From NCBI GenBank assembly GCA_902624635.1, contig CACNYD010000005.1:1-42929 (forward strand): 42,929 nucleotides of DNA, in the 5' to 3' direction. A program made the position numbers and the translations under genes. The DNA is from an uncultured Pelagibacteraceae bacterium (GTDB lineage Bacteria; Pseudomonadota; Alphaproteobacteria; Pelagibacterales; Pelagibacteraceae). The notes below the pieces were generated by a model, which was given only the letters and a program-made list of their open reading frames with translations, was not told where the DNA came from and made no database searches. Shown one piece after another: positions 35,811 through 42,929 of the stretch. How positions within the stretch are numbered: the first letter of the stretch is position 1; every line of letters starts with the position of its first letter.

Positions 35811-36833
35811 ATGCCTAAGCTTAATGTACTAATTGCTGGATCAACTGGTTATATCGGTATTCAATTAATTAAATTATTAATTAAACACAAGAGTATCAAT
35901 ATAAAATATCTATGTGGTAATTCCTCTGTTGGAAAAAAAATCTCATCTTACGATGACTCATTGAAGTTAAAAAAGTTACCAAGAATTACAAAATATAATA
36001 AGAAATACTTAGATAATGTTGACATTATATTTACTGCTCTGCCGAATGGAGAAGCTCAAACTATTTCAAAAGATTTACTAAAAAAAAATACATTAATTGA
36101 TTTAGCTGCAGATTTTAGACTAAAAAAAGGTTCTGATTATTTAAAATGGTATAAACAAAAACATAAGGCTTTAACTAATATAAAAAAAAGTATCTATGCT
36201 TTACCTGAAATAACAGGAAAATTAGTTAAAAAATTTAGTATTATTGGATGTCCGGGTTGTTACCCTACATCAATACTTTTACCACTTATTCCATTAGTTA
36301 AAAAAAAATCGATTAAGTTAAAGAATATAATTATAGACTCTAAATCTGGATATTCTGGAGCTGGTAGAGGAGTACATAAAAAATTTAAAAACAAAAATTT
36401 ACACGAATCTCTCAGTGCATATGGTGTAGGGTTTCATAGACATAATTCGGAAATTGATCAAGAATTAAAAAATAACGCTTCTTCAAAAATCAATTTTACT
36501 TTTACACCCCATATTATTCCAATGTTTAGAGGTATATTAAGCACAATCTATTTGGATTTAAAACCAGGTATTACTTTAAATAAAGTACAAAATATTTTGA
36601 AAATATTTCATAAAAAGAATAAGTTTGTAAAGATAAAGAATGTTAACTCTTTTTTGAGCACAAATGACGTTATGAATACTAATTTTTGCTTTATTTCAGT
36701 CTGCGAAACTAAATTTAAAGATAAGATAGTAATTTTATCAGTCATTGACAATCTTATCAAGGGAGGTGCAGGTCAAGCAGTTCAAAATATGAATTTGAAA
36801 TTTGGTTATAAAGTTAGTGAGGGATTATTATGA
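35811..36833 (+). CDS. argC: N-acetyl-gamma-glutamyl-phosphate reductase
   Basis: 340 residues. Arginine pathway enzyme that reduces N-acetylglutamyl phosphate with NADPH. Rossmann start VLIAGSTGYIGIQLIKLL; catalytic Cys150 in GCPGCYPTS; VSAYGVGFHRHN-type segment (SAYGVGFHRHNSEID) with the active-site His. 33 nt after rpsI, probably continuing that transcript. ATGA overlap with the small lipoprotein gene. Confidence 0.94.
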   Translation: MPKLNVLIAGSTGYIGIQLIKLLIKHKSINIKYLCGNSSVGKKISSYDDSLKLKKLPRITKYNKKYLDNVDIIFTALPNGEAQTISKDLLKKNTLIDLAADFRLKKGSDYLKWYKQKHKALTNIKKSIYALPEITGKLVKKFSIIGCPGCYPTSILLPLIPLVKKKSIKLKNIIIDSKSGYSGAGRGVHKKFKNKNLHESLSAYGVGFHRHNSEIDQELKNNASSKINFTFTPHIIPMFRGILSTIYLDLKPGITLNKVQNILKIFHKKNKFVKIKNVNSFLSTNDVMNTNFCFISVCETKFKDKIVILSVIDNLIKGGAGQAVQNMNLKFGYKVSEGLL

Positions 36834-36991
36834 AAAAATTGCCATTATTAATTTTGTTTGTAGTTATTTCTTGTGCCCCTGTTCAAACAGAGAAAGAGAT
36901 TAACTTTTCAAAAGATCTAACTTTTGAAGAATTTAAATCAAATTTAAAAGTTTACGTAAATAATAGTGATTACCCTAATATAGATGAATAA
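36830..36991 (+). CDS. Small lipoprotein of unknown function
   Basis: 53 residues, below usual ORF cut-offs. Signal sequence MKKLPLLILFVVISC ends in a lipobox with Cys15, followed by a short acidic/polar tail (KEINFSKDLTFEEF). The ATG overlaps the argC stop (ATGA) and the 3' end overlaps hom by 8 nt, the same coupling used by real genes here, so it is very likely expressed. The function is unknown; the tail is too short for a folded domain and resembles small outer-membrane-anchored lipoproteins. Confidence 0.72.
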   Translation: MKKLPLLILFVVISCAPVQTEKEINFSKDLTFEEFKSNLKVYVNNSDYPNIDE

Positions 36992-38276
36992 AATAGTTAA
37001 CATCGCAATTGTTGGTTTGGGCCAAGTAGGTATTTATCTTTACAATGAATTAAGGCTAAAAAAAAAAGAAATAGAAGTTAAAACAGGAAAAAAAATAAAT
37101 ATTGTTGCTATATCTGCAAAAAATAGAAATAAAAAGAGGAAGTATAATATTAATAAAAAAATTTTTTATACAAATCCCCTTAAAATTTTAAAAGAAAAGA
37201 AAATAGATATTTTATTTGAATCTATTGGTCAATCTGACGGAATTTCAAAAAAAATTGTTGTGATGGCGTTAAAAAATAGAATTAATGTTATTACACCAAA
37301 TAAAGCCTTAATTGCAAAACATGGTAATGAATTAGCTAAATTGGCAGAGAAGAATAATGTAAATTTAGAATTTGAAGCCTCTGTTGCTGGAGGAATTCCA
37401 ATACTTAGAACAATTAAAGAGGGTTTAGCTACAAACAAGATAAAGAAAGTCTATGGAATTTTAAATGGAACAACTAATTATATTTTAACAGAGATGGAAA
37501 ATTCAAACGAAACTTTTGATAAAGTCTTAAAAAAAGCTCAAGAACTCGGTTATGCTGAACCAGGTAATCCTAAATTAGATCTAAATGGATTTGATGCATT
37601 TGCAAAAGTAAGGATTTTATCAGCTCTTGCATTTAATAATCAAATTTCACATCATAAATCTATAATGGAAGGTATAGAAAATATTGATTTAAAAGATATT
37701 AAAATTGCAAATCAATTAAATCTCAGAATTAAGTTACTTGGCATATGTGAAATGATAAATAATCGTTTATTTGAAACTGTTCATCCGTGTTTAGTTAGTA
37801 AAGACACATACATAGGTAATGTAAATGGTGTTATGAATGCTGTTATAACGGAGGGGAAGCCCGTTGGGGAAAGTATACTTCAAGGGGAGGGTGCAGGACC
37901 AGGACCCACTTCATCTTCATTATTATCTGATTTATTGTCTATTCTTAGAGGAAATATAAAATACCCCTTTGGAATTTCCTCAAATAAAAGAAAAGTTGTA
38001 AAGGCCTTTAATAACGATGATTATTCAAATTCACTATATTTAAGATTTGAAGTTAAAGACAAGCAAGGTGTCCTCTCTTCTATAACAAATCGACTAGCCA
38101 AATATAAGATATCTGTAAAAAGAATAATACAAACTCCTGATAAAGAGAGAAATTCAGCAACTATTGTTATTATTACACATAAAACATCAGAAAAAAATGC
38201 AAGAAATTGTTTATCGATATTCAGAAAAAATAAGAATATTCTAAAATTTCCAACATTAATAAGACTGTATAGTTAA
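36984..38276 (+). CDS. hom: Homoserine dehydrogenase
   Basis: 430 residues. Reduces aspartate semialdehyde to homoserine, the branch to threonine and to MetY substrate. N-terminal NAD(P) domain NIAIVGLGQVGIYLY; catalytic-domain motifs ITPNKALIAKHG, GILNGTTNYILTEM, and DLNGFDAFAKVRIL with the catalytic Lys; a C-terminal ACT domain (about 350-425, DKQGVLSSITNRLAKYKISV) for allosteric feedback, likely by threonine. Overlaps the lipoprotein and, by one base, the AEC permease. Confidence 0.94.
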   Translation: MNKIVNIAIVGLGQVGIYLYNELRLKKKEIEVKTGKKINIVAISAKNRNKKRKYNINKKIFYTNPLKILKEKKIDILFESIGQSDGISKKIVVMALKNRINVITPNKALIAKHGNELAKLAEKNNVNLEFEASVAGGIPILRTIKEGLATNKIKKVYGILNGTTNYILTEMENSNETFDKVLKKAQELGYAEPGNPKLDLNGFDAFAKVRILSALAFNNQISHHKSIMEGIENIDLKDIKIANQLNLRIKLLGICEMINNRLFETVHPCLVSKDTYIGNVNGVMNAVITEGKPVGESILQGEGAGPGPTSSSLLSDLLSILRGNIKYPFGISSNKRKVVKAFNNDDYSNSLYLRFEVKDKQGVLSSITNRLAKYKISVKRIIQTPDKERNSATIVIITHKTSEKNARNCLSIFRKNKNILKFPTLIRLYS

Positions 38277-39178
38277 TGGAAATTTATATAAAACTTTTTG
38301 AGGTTTTATTTCCTGTTTTTTTTGTAGTTGGTATTGGCTATTACTTAGGTAAAAAAAATCCTAAAATAGATACTACGTTTATCACTAATTTTGCAGCCAA
38401 TGTAGGTACCCCAGCAATGATAATTTATGCTTTAAACCCGGTAAATATCTCATTTGATATTTTCATCAATTATTTTTGGTATTATGCAATAGCTATTTTA
38501 GGATTTATGATTATTGGAACAATCATATTATATCTTTTAAATACTAAAGATATTATAAGAGAACTTCCTCCATTAACAATGCCCAATACTGGTAATATGG
38601 GGTTGCCAATATGTTTATTTGCTTATGGTTCACAAGGTCTAGGAGTTTCTGCAGCCATTTCTGCTTTAATAATCTTGTGTCACTTCACATTAGGTGTATT
38701 TTTGGCTGATAGAAAATTTAGTCTACAAGTTATAATTAAAAGCCCACCATTTTATGCAATCATTGTTGCGGTTTTTCTACTTTATTATGATTTAGAACTA
38801 CCTGGCTTTGTTGAAAATACGACTTTTCTTTTAATGTATGCAACAATTTTTTTAATCTTAATGTCGTTAGGAATTGCATTAACAAGACTGAAGGTTTTTT
38901 CGTTAAATAAAGCTATATTTTCTTCAATAGGACGTGTAATTGCAGGACCTATTATAGGATATTTATTAATCTTATATTTTAATCTAGAGGGATTTGCTGC
39001 TGGAGTTTTATTAATACAATGTTCAATGCCTAGCGCTGTTCTTAATTATCTTGTTGCATCAATATATTCACCAAAAAAAATAGTTGATAGCGTTGCTAGT
39101 ACTATAGTTGTTTCAACTTTAATGTCCTTTATAACTATTCCAATTGTTGTATTCTTTGCTTTAAAATACTTTAATTAA
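38276..39178 (+). CDS. AEC-family (auxin efflux carrier-like) permease
   Basis: 300 residues, about 10 membrane helices. The mid-protein NTGNMGLPICLFAYG is the conserved AEC signature, mirrored by SMPSAVLNYLVASIY in the second half. Bacterial members move malate, malonate or related anions; the substrate is unknown. Translationally coupled to hom (ATG overlaps the stop), but this may reflect compaction rather than function. Confidence 0.87.
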   Translation: MEIYIKLFEVLFPVFFVVGIGYYLGKKNPKIDTTFITNFAANVGTPAMIIYALNPVNISFDIFINYFWYYAIAILGFMIIGTIILYLLNTKDIIRELPPLTMPNTGNMGLPICLFAYGSQGLGVSAAISALIILCHFTLGVFLADRKFSLQVIIKSPPFYAIIVAVFLLYYDLELPGFVENTTFLLMYATIFLILMSLGIALTRLKVFSLNKAIFSSIGRVIAGPIIGYLLILYFNLEGFAAGVLLIQCSMPSAVLNYLVASIYSPKKIVDSVASTIVVSTLMSFITIPIVVFFALKYFN

Positions 39179-39196
39179 TCTATATCCTTTAAGTTC

Positions 39197-40048
39197 ATGA
39201 AGGCTATAACTTTTAATCTTTTAGCATGGGTAATGCTTCCAATTATGGATGGATTTGCCAAATACTTAAGTGCAGATCTTCCTGTTTTGCAAATTACATG
39301 GGCAAGATATTTTTTTACAGTTGTGTTTACTCTTCCAATTATGTTTTTCTTTTTTAGAGAAAATCTTGTTTGGACTGATAAACCAAAATTACAATTCATA
39401 AGAGGTCTAATTCTTTTAACAGCTAATATCTGTTTTTTTTATGCAATCTCAGTAATTTCTTTAGCAAAAGCATTAACTCTAGCTTTTGTTGCACCTTTAA
39501 TTGTTACAGCTTTTTCTCCAATTTTTTTAGGAGAAAAGGTAGGTTTTAGAAGATGGTCTGCTGTAATTATTGGATTTATAGGTTCATTAGTGGTTATAAG
39601 ACCTGGACTTGTGGAAATTAACTTAGCAAGTATAGCAGCTCTTGGAACTGGAATAATGTATGGTTTCTATTTAATTATTACTCGTAAATTAAGTACTTCA
39701 GACAACCCTTTATTAACTCTATTGTTAACAGGTGTAGTAGGGGCCATAATCGTTTCTTTAGTAATGCCTTTTGTTTGGGTTAAGCCTACTTTAAATCAGT
39801 GGTCTATGATGGCTGCAATTGGCATATTTGCCTGTATAGGGCATTTATTTTTAATATTATCTCTCAAATATGCTGATGCCTCTAAATTAGCTCCATTTAG
39901 CTATTTTGAGATCATTACAAACATTATTATAGGTTATTATTTCTTTAGTGATTTTCCAGATAATTGGACTTTCTTAGGATTATTTATTATTGTATTAAGT
40001 GGTATCTATATTTCTAGGAGAGAGAACATAGTTAAAAAGGCTAAATAA
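39197..40048 (+). CDS. EamA/DMT-superfamily transporter
   Basis: 283 residues with about 10 helices in two EamA repeats (first about 5-135, second about 145-275: VIIGFIGSLVVIRPG at the repeat end). Members export amino acids, purines or other metabolites, or take up solutes; substrate unknown. Last gene of the forward block, ahead of a gene-poor stretch. Confidence 0.87.
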   Translation: MKAITFNLLAWVMLPIMDGFAKYLSADLPVLQITWARYFFTVVFTLPIMFFFFRENLVWTDKPKLQFIRGLILLTANICFFYAISVISLAKALTLAFVAPLIVTAFSPIFLGEKVGFRRWSAVIIGFIGSLVVIRPGLVEINLASIAALGTGIMYGFYLIITRKLSTSDNPLLTLLLTGVVGAIIVSLVMPFVWVKPTLNQWSMMAAIGIFACIGHLFLILSLKYADASKLAPFSYFEIITNIIIGYYFFSDFPDNWTFLGLFIIVLSGIYISRRENIVKKAK

Positions 40049-40509
40049 TAGGTATTATTTATTTACTAATACTTAAAGTATTACTTTAATTATACTATGT
40101 AAAGTATTGTATTTATTAGATATTTATATAATATAAATTTTTATAGTAATTTAACTAAAACTAATTTTATTTAATTAAAAAAAAATTATTTTTAGCTTAA
40201 TTGGTAAAATTTGTGCCCAAATCTTAAAAATATTAAATTATCATTTAAAATTAAGGCTTTTTGAACATCAGGAAAATTAAAATCATGAATAAATAGGGTA
40301 GTCTAAAAGCGTTGATATAGTTGAATAGTAGAGCGATGCAATAATTGAATATGCCTTTTAAACGTCCATAGAGGGGTTAATTTTTAGTGCAGGCTTATAT
40401 TTAGTACAACTGAAGGGTGAATTCAACTATTTTGCTATTACAAGACTAAAATCATTAAAAAACCCTGATTTTACTAACTTTTTTAAGGCAAAAAAGGGGT
40501 AAAATAACC
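40049..40509. other. Gene-poor intergenic stretch with weak repeats
   Basis: No open frame with coding character was found on either strand. Visible elements are a 7-bp palindrome AATACTT-A-AAGTATT (40068-40082) with a second TAAAGTATT copy at about 40100, a tRNA-D-arm-like stretch (40191-40208) next to a small hairpin, a 10-bp inverted repeat ATAGTTGAAT (40317-40326 and 40421-40430) and the ogt terminator at the right end. G+C rises somewhat between 40300 and 40420. Confidence 0.5.
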
Positions 40510-40510
40510 C
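40490..40510 (-). terminator. Putative terminator of ogt
   Basis: Minus strand GGGT (from 40510) pairs with ACCC (40500-40497), loop TATTTT, followed by a C and six T (40495-40490). The stem is only 4 bp and starts in the ogt stop codon, so it is a weak intrinsic-terminator call. Confidence 0.35.
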
Positions 40511-40785
40511 TAAATAGGTGCTTTTTCAGATCTTAGTAATTTAAGCTTTTTCCTGGTTCCACCTATTCCAGAGTAACCTCCAAGCCTTCCATCTGACCTA
40601 ATTACCCTATGACAAGGTATTTTAGGGGCATATGGGTTTTTAGCACAGGCATTAGCTACAGCTCTAGCAGATTTGGGACTTTTTATGCCAATAGCCACCT
40701 GTTTGTAGGTTTTTACCTTACCTTTTTGAATGTTTTTAAGATATTTCCAAACCTTTAATTGAAATTTTGTACCTTTAAGTATCAT
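40510..40785 (-). CDS. ogt: Short methylated-DNA--protein-cysteine methyltransferase (Ogt/AGT C-terminal domain)
   Basis: 91 residues from ATG 40785; only the DNA-binding methyltransferase domain is present, without the N-terminal domain of full-length Ogt/Ada. PCHRVIRSDGRLGGYSG is intact with acceptor Cys58, so unlike ATL proteins (PWHR) it could repair O6-alkylguanine. A longer frame to 40848 exists but overlaps a hairpin and has no family match. The start lies 9 nt below a T-run ending a hairpin, so the upstream G+C-rich island may be its leader. Confidence 0.85.
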   Translation of the reverse strand: MILKGTKFQLKVWKYLKNIQKGKVKTYKQVAIGIKSPKSARAVANACAKNPYAPKIPCHRVIRSDGRLGGYSGIGGTRKKLKLLRSEKAPI

Positions 40786-40793
40786 TATTGTTG

Positions 40794-40836
40794 AAAAACC
40801 CCTGTTTCCTTGCACTTTTAAGGGTGCAAAGAACAG
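40794..40836 (-). terminator. Hairpin and T-run just upstream of ogt
   Basis: On the minus strand CTGTTCTTTGCAC (40836-40824) pairs, with one mismatch, some G-U pairs and a bulge, with GTGCAAGGAAACAG (40815-40802), then GGG and five T (40798-40794). The perfect inner part is TTGCAC/GTGCAA. It would end an RNA coming from the G+C-rich island, or act as an attenuator before ogt. Confidence 0.45.
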
Positions 40837-40976
40837 TTGTTTTGGCACGTCGTTGATGCGCTACCGCCATGCCTCCCGCTCCACATGTTCAGCGATGCTT
40901 TGTGAAGCTTTCTGCCCCCTGGAATTGTACCTCTCGGTTTTTCTCCAATTGGCCAGTTAAGAGTTGCCTCTTAATT
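40837..40976 (-). ncRNA. Candidate structured RNA in a G+C-rich island
   Basis: By eye count about half of 40841-40960 is G+C, against a strongly AT-rich background. On the minus strand it folds into: TTAAGAG-GCAA-CTCTTAA (40974-40957), a perfect stem with a GNRA-type loop; directly adjoining, CTGG(CC)AATTG (40956-40946) with CAATTCCAG (40927-40919), nine pairs with a 2-nt bulge, enclosing ACC-GAGA-GGT; TCGCT/AGCGG; and GGCATG/CGTGCC. A hairpin with T-run follows (40794-40836). No long coding frame is convincing. It does not show signatures of tmRNA, RNase P RNA, SRP RNA or tRNA. It could be an independent RNA or the ogt leader. Confidence 0.5.
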
Positions 40977-41068
40977 CGTATTAAACATAACAAATACTGA
41001 TTTTTAAATGTATCACTTTATAGGTGATTCTATTATTTTCTCATTTCCTTGTGAATAGTGGGGATAAA

Positions 41069-41245
41069 TCAAGCTTTAAAAAGTAATATAAAATAGCTTA
41101 AGAAAAATAAAATAGCCATTATACTTAAAAAAATAGTGTTAATGCTTTTCCCAGTATTTTTATATTGAATTAAACTCAAAATAGTAAAACCAATTGAGCT
41201 GATCAAAAACCATACTGCTGGAATTTCTCCATCAATTGAACCCAT
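41069..41245 (-). CDS. Small two-helix membrane protein of unknown function
   Basis: 58 residues, under the usual length cut-off. Start ATG 41245, stop TGA at 41069. Two hydrophobic segments, VWFLISSIGFTILSLI (11-26) and FLSIMAILFFLSYFILLF (39-56), are separated by a polar loop YKNTGKSIN, as in a hairpin membrane protein. No clear Shine-Dalgarno, which is not decisive in this genome type. Function unknown. It is the only coding-like frame between ogt and the recombinase, and it diverges from the recombinase gene. Confidence 0.45.
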   Translation of the reverse strand: MGSIDGEIPAVWFLISSIGFTILSLIQYKNTGKSINTIFLSIMAILFFLSYFILLFKA

Positions 41246-41263
41246 AAGTTTTAATTTAAACTA

Positions 41264-41292
41264 TTGACATTAGAAATCACTTGATATATTAC
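41264..41292 (+). promoter_or_regulatory. Possible promoter of the recombinase gene
   Basis: A perfect TTGACA (41264-41269) is followed after 17 nt by TATTAC (41287-41292), or after 15 nt by TATATT. The -10 region overlaps the left arm of the inverted repeat at 41287, so anything binding the repeat should affect transcription. Confidence 0.4.
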
Positions 41293-41323
41293 TAATGATA
41301 ATTAATTGTTATCAATAGTAATA
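41287..41323. repeat. 15-bp-arm inverted repeat with 7-bp spacer before the recombinase gene
   Basis: TATTACTAATGATAA (41287-41301) and TTATCAATAGTAATA (41309-41323) are inverted copies with 14 of 15 positions matching, around spacer TTAATTG. The geometry (13-15 bp arms, 6-8 bp spacer) is that of tyrosine-recombinase core sites, and it ends 2 nt before the recombinase ATG. It could equally be an operator for autoregulation. AT-rich composition raises the chance of such repeats. Confidence 0.45.
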
Positions 41324-41325
41324 AT

Positions 41326-42279
41326 ATGAGTGAGTTAACAACAGACCTAAAAACATTATATGAGGCAACATTAAATAACCTCAAAAGCTCTAAGGCAAAT
41401 AACACTTTGAGAGCTTATAAATCTGATTTCAAAGACTTTGGAGCATTTTGTGCAAAACATGGCTTAAATTCATTGCCAACTGAACCAAAAATAGTTTCCT
41501 TGTACCTTACCCATCTATCTAAAAACTCAAAAATAAGCACTTTAAGAAGAAGACTGGTATCAATAAGCATGGTTCATAAACTTAAAGGGCATTATTTGGA
41601 TACCAAACATCCGATCATAGTTGAAAATTTAATGGGTATAAGAAGAGTTAAAGGAAGCATTCAGAGAGGTAAAAAACCTATATTAATCAATCATTTAAAA
41701 TTAATTATTAATGTAATAAATGAACAAAAAAATAACGAACTTAAAAAACTTAGAGACAAATCAATAATACTAATTGGCTTTGGAGGTGGATTTAGGAGAA
41801 CAGAACTTATTTCTATTGATTATGAGGATTTAGAATTTGTACCGGAGGGCCTTAAAATCTCTATTAAAAGATCTAAAACAGATCAATTTGGTGAGGGAAT
41901 GATCAAGGGACTACCCTACTTTACCAATCAAATTTACTGTCCAGTATCAAATTTAAAAAAATGGTTAGAGGTTTCTCAAATTAAATCTGGACCTATTTTT
42001 AGAAGATTTTCCAAAGGTTCATCATTAACTAATGAAAGGCTATCCGATCAATCTGTAGTTTTATTGATAAAAAAATATCTAAATTTAGCTGGTATAGAAA
42101 ATAAAAATTTTGCTGGTCATAGTTTAAGGTCAGGTTTTGCAACTGTAGCTGCAGAGTCAGGCGCTGATGAGCGAAGTATAATGGCAATGACAGGACATAA
42201 AACAACACAAATGGTCAGAAGGTATATTAGAGAAGCAAATATATTTAAGAACAATGCTTTGAATAAAATAAAGATCTAG
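41326..42279 (+). CDS. Tyrosine recombinase / phage-type integrase
   Basis: 317 residues with a complete catalytic set: Arg158 (FGGGFRRTEL), Lys184 (KRSKTDQ), His265-x-x-Arg268 (GHSLRSGFAT), His291 (TGHKTTQMV) and the nucleophile Tyr300 (RRYIRE). Residues 10-95 form the SAM-like core-binding domain. It is closer in appearance to XerC/D-like or plasmid-type integrases than to lambda integrase, since the arm-binding domain is lacking. No excisionase, phage structural genes or transposon ends are visible nearby. Its stop overlaps the convergent FkbM gene by 4 nt. Likely marks a site of genome variation. Confidence 0.88.
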   Translation: MSELTTDLKTLYEATLNNLKSSKANNTLRAYKSDFKDFGAFCAKHGLNSLPTEPKIVSLYLTHLSKNSKISTLRRRLVSISMVHKLKGHYLDTKHPIIVENLMGIRRVKGSIQRGKKPILINHLKLIINVINEQKNNELKKLRDKSIILIGFGGGFRRTELISIDYEDLEFVPEGLKISIKRSKTDQFGEGMIKGLPYFTNQIYCPVSNLKKWLEVSQIKSGPIFRRFSKGSSLTNERLSDQSVVLLIKKYLNLAGIENKNFAGHSLRSGFATVAAESGADERSIMAMTGHKTTQMVRRYIREANIFKNNALNKIKI

Positions 42280-42929
42280 TCTTGAAAATCTTTATGTACA
42301 AAAATTAAGTCTGCATGAGACCAATTAACAAAATGATAATCATTAGAAATTAAATATCTATACAAGTCAGATTGTAATACGCGATTGATATTGTTATTTT
42401 TAAACTCTAATTTTTTCATATGATAATCAATAAACTCTACAGAGATAACTTTCGGTTTATAGTATTTGATATCAAAGTTTTTTAATATATTGATCTCATG
42501 TCCTTCAACATCGAGATTGAAATAGTCTATATGTTGTATTTTATAATCTTCTAAAATTGAGTTAAGTGTGAATGTCTCAATTTTTTTTAGTGAAAAATTT
42601 GATTTACCTTTAGTGGTTTTTTTTTCTAATGAGTTAATTGGTGATCCAGGGTGAAAAAAAAATAAGTCCTTTTTAGAATTTTCAGAAGATACACATTTAC
42701 AAATATTTATTTCATCTGGTCTTTCTAAATTAAAAAGTCTTATATTTTTCGGGTCTAAATCAATATTTATTCCACTCCAACCTCTTTTATAGAGTAAATA
42801 TGTATTATTATTTGATACTGGATGTTGACAACCCACATCCAAGTAAAACCCTTTTTTTTTAGTTTTGAAAATATAATCGATTAGTAAATCACATCCACCA
42901 AAAGAGTAACTTTTTTTTGGAGAATAAAT
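42276..42929 (-). CDS. FkbM-family SAM-dependent methyltransferase, 5' end outside window
   Basis: The frame stays open to the right edge (at least 217 codons), so the gene is cut; a TTG at 42842 lies mid-motif and is not the start. The SAM motif KKGFYLDVGCQHPVSNN, INIDLDPKN, and the C-terminal YFNLDVEGHEINILKNFD are FkbM hallmarks. Such enzymes usually O-methylate sugars of surface polysaccharides or glycolipids, which are often in variable surface-polysaccharide islands. Convergent with the recombinase. Confidence 0.85.
   Translation of the reverse strand: MYSPKKSYSFGGCDLLIDYIFKTKKKGFYLDVGCQHPVSNNNTYLLYKRGWSGINIDLDPKNIRLFNLERPDEINICKCVSSENSKKDLFFFHPGSPINSLEKKTTKGKSNFSLKKIETFTLNSILEDYKIQHIDYFNLDVEGHEINILKNFDIKYYKPKVISVEFIDYHMKKLEFKNNNINRVLQSDLYRYLISNDYHFVNWSHADLIFVHKDFQD

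Noticed and set aside
40191..40222. tRNA-like stretch TTAGCTTAATTGGTAAAAT followed by an ATTTG-TGCC-CAAAT hairpin
   Set aside because: It resembles a D-arm, but there is no acceptor stem, no 7-nt anticodon loop and no T-arm. It may be chance or a tRNA remnant; not enough to annotate.
40786..40848. Upstream extension of the ogt frame to an ATG at 40848
   Set aside because: The added 21 residues have no resemblance to Ogt and overlap a hairpin with a T-run; ATG 40785 fits the family start.
40857..40990. Possible short reading frames through the G+C-rich island (minus strand)
   Set aside because: All three frames stay open for short distances simply because G+C is higher; none has a start, RBS and family signature, and the stem pattern explains the sequence better.

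Overview
The window reads as chromosome of a SAR11 / Candidatus Pelagibacter-type alphaproteobacterium. DNA is strongly AT-rich, genes are short and packed with 1-14 nt overlaps or abutting ends, Lys/Asn/Ile-rich proteins dominate, and the gene order is alphaproteobacterial (dapA-smpB, RSH-pyrE-pdxJ-acpS-lepB-rnc-recO, glyA-nrdR-rib-nusB-thiL-hppA, plsX-ihfA-merR). A heterotetrameric sarcosine oxidase and a SAM-II/SAM-V riboswitch pair on metY also point to SAR11. No prophage, CRISPR array or insertion sequence was seen.

Layout. 1-2.0 kb (+): the end of an unknown gene, a MATE exporter and a secreted thermonuclease-like protein. 2.0-8.7 kb (-): a sarcosine oxidase operon soxB-soxD-soxA-soxG followed by a family-3 solute-binding protein and an ABC permease; soxB is split by a +1-type frameshift in an A run. 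8.7-11.0 kb: tRNA-Ser(GCU) facing a lytic transglycosylase. 11.1-18.4 kb (+): a long run of housekeeping genes from dapA to recO. 18.4-19.4 kb (-): hemB. 19.5-29.0 kb (+): a 2-oxoglutarate-oxygenase-like gene, rpiB, glyA, nrdR, the riboflavin genes ribD-ribE-ribB(X)-ribH, nusB, thiL and a K+-independent-type proton pyrophosphatase. 29.0-34.7 kb: bamE (-); cytochrome bc1 chaperone, rpmF, plsX, ihfA, merR, rpmG (+); chorismate mutase (-); heme A synthase (+); metY (-) behind two SAM riboswitches. 34.9-40.0 kb (+): rplM-rpsI, argC, a tiny lipoprotein, hom, an AEC permease and an EamA exporter.

40.05-42.93 kb is different. It holds two gene-poor stretches, a short Ogt-type methyltransferase, a roughly 50% G+C island that folds into several hairpins (the best candidate for an undescribed structured RNA here), a tiny two-helix membrane protein, a tyrosine recombinase preceded by a 15-bp-arm inverted repeat with a 7-bp spacer, and an FkbM methyltransferase that runs off the right edge. 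This looks like the border of a variable genomic island.

Metabolic links: sarcosine oxidase yields glycine and a C1 unit on tetrahydrofolate, which GlyA can interconvert with serine. The oxidase uses FAD and covalent FMN, whose precursor riboflavin is made by the rib cluster. Hom and MetY feed methionine synthesis, and SAM riboswitches close that loop. RNase III, SmpB, RSH, NusB and ribosomal proteins L32, L33, L13 and S9 are typical of a streamlined core genome.
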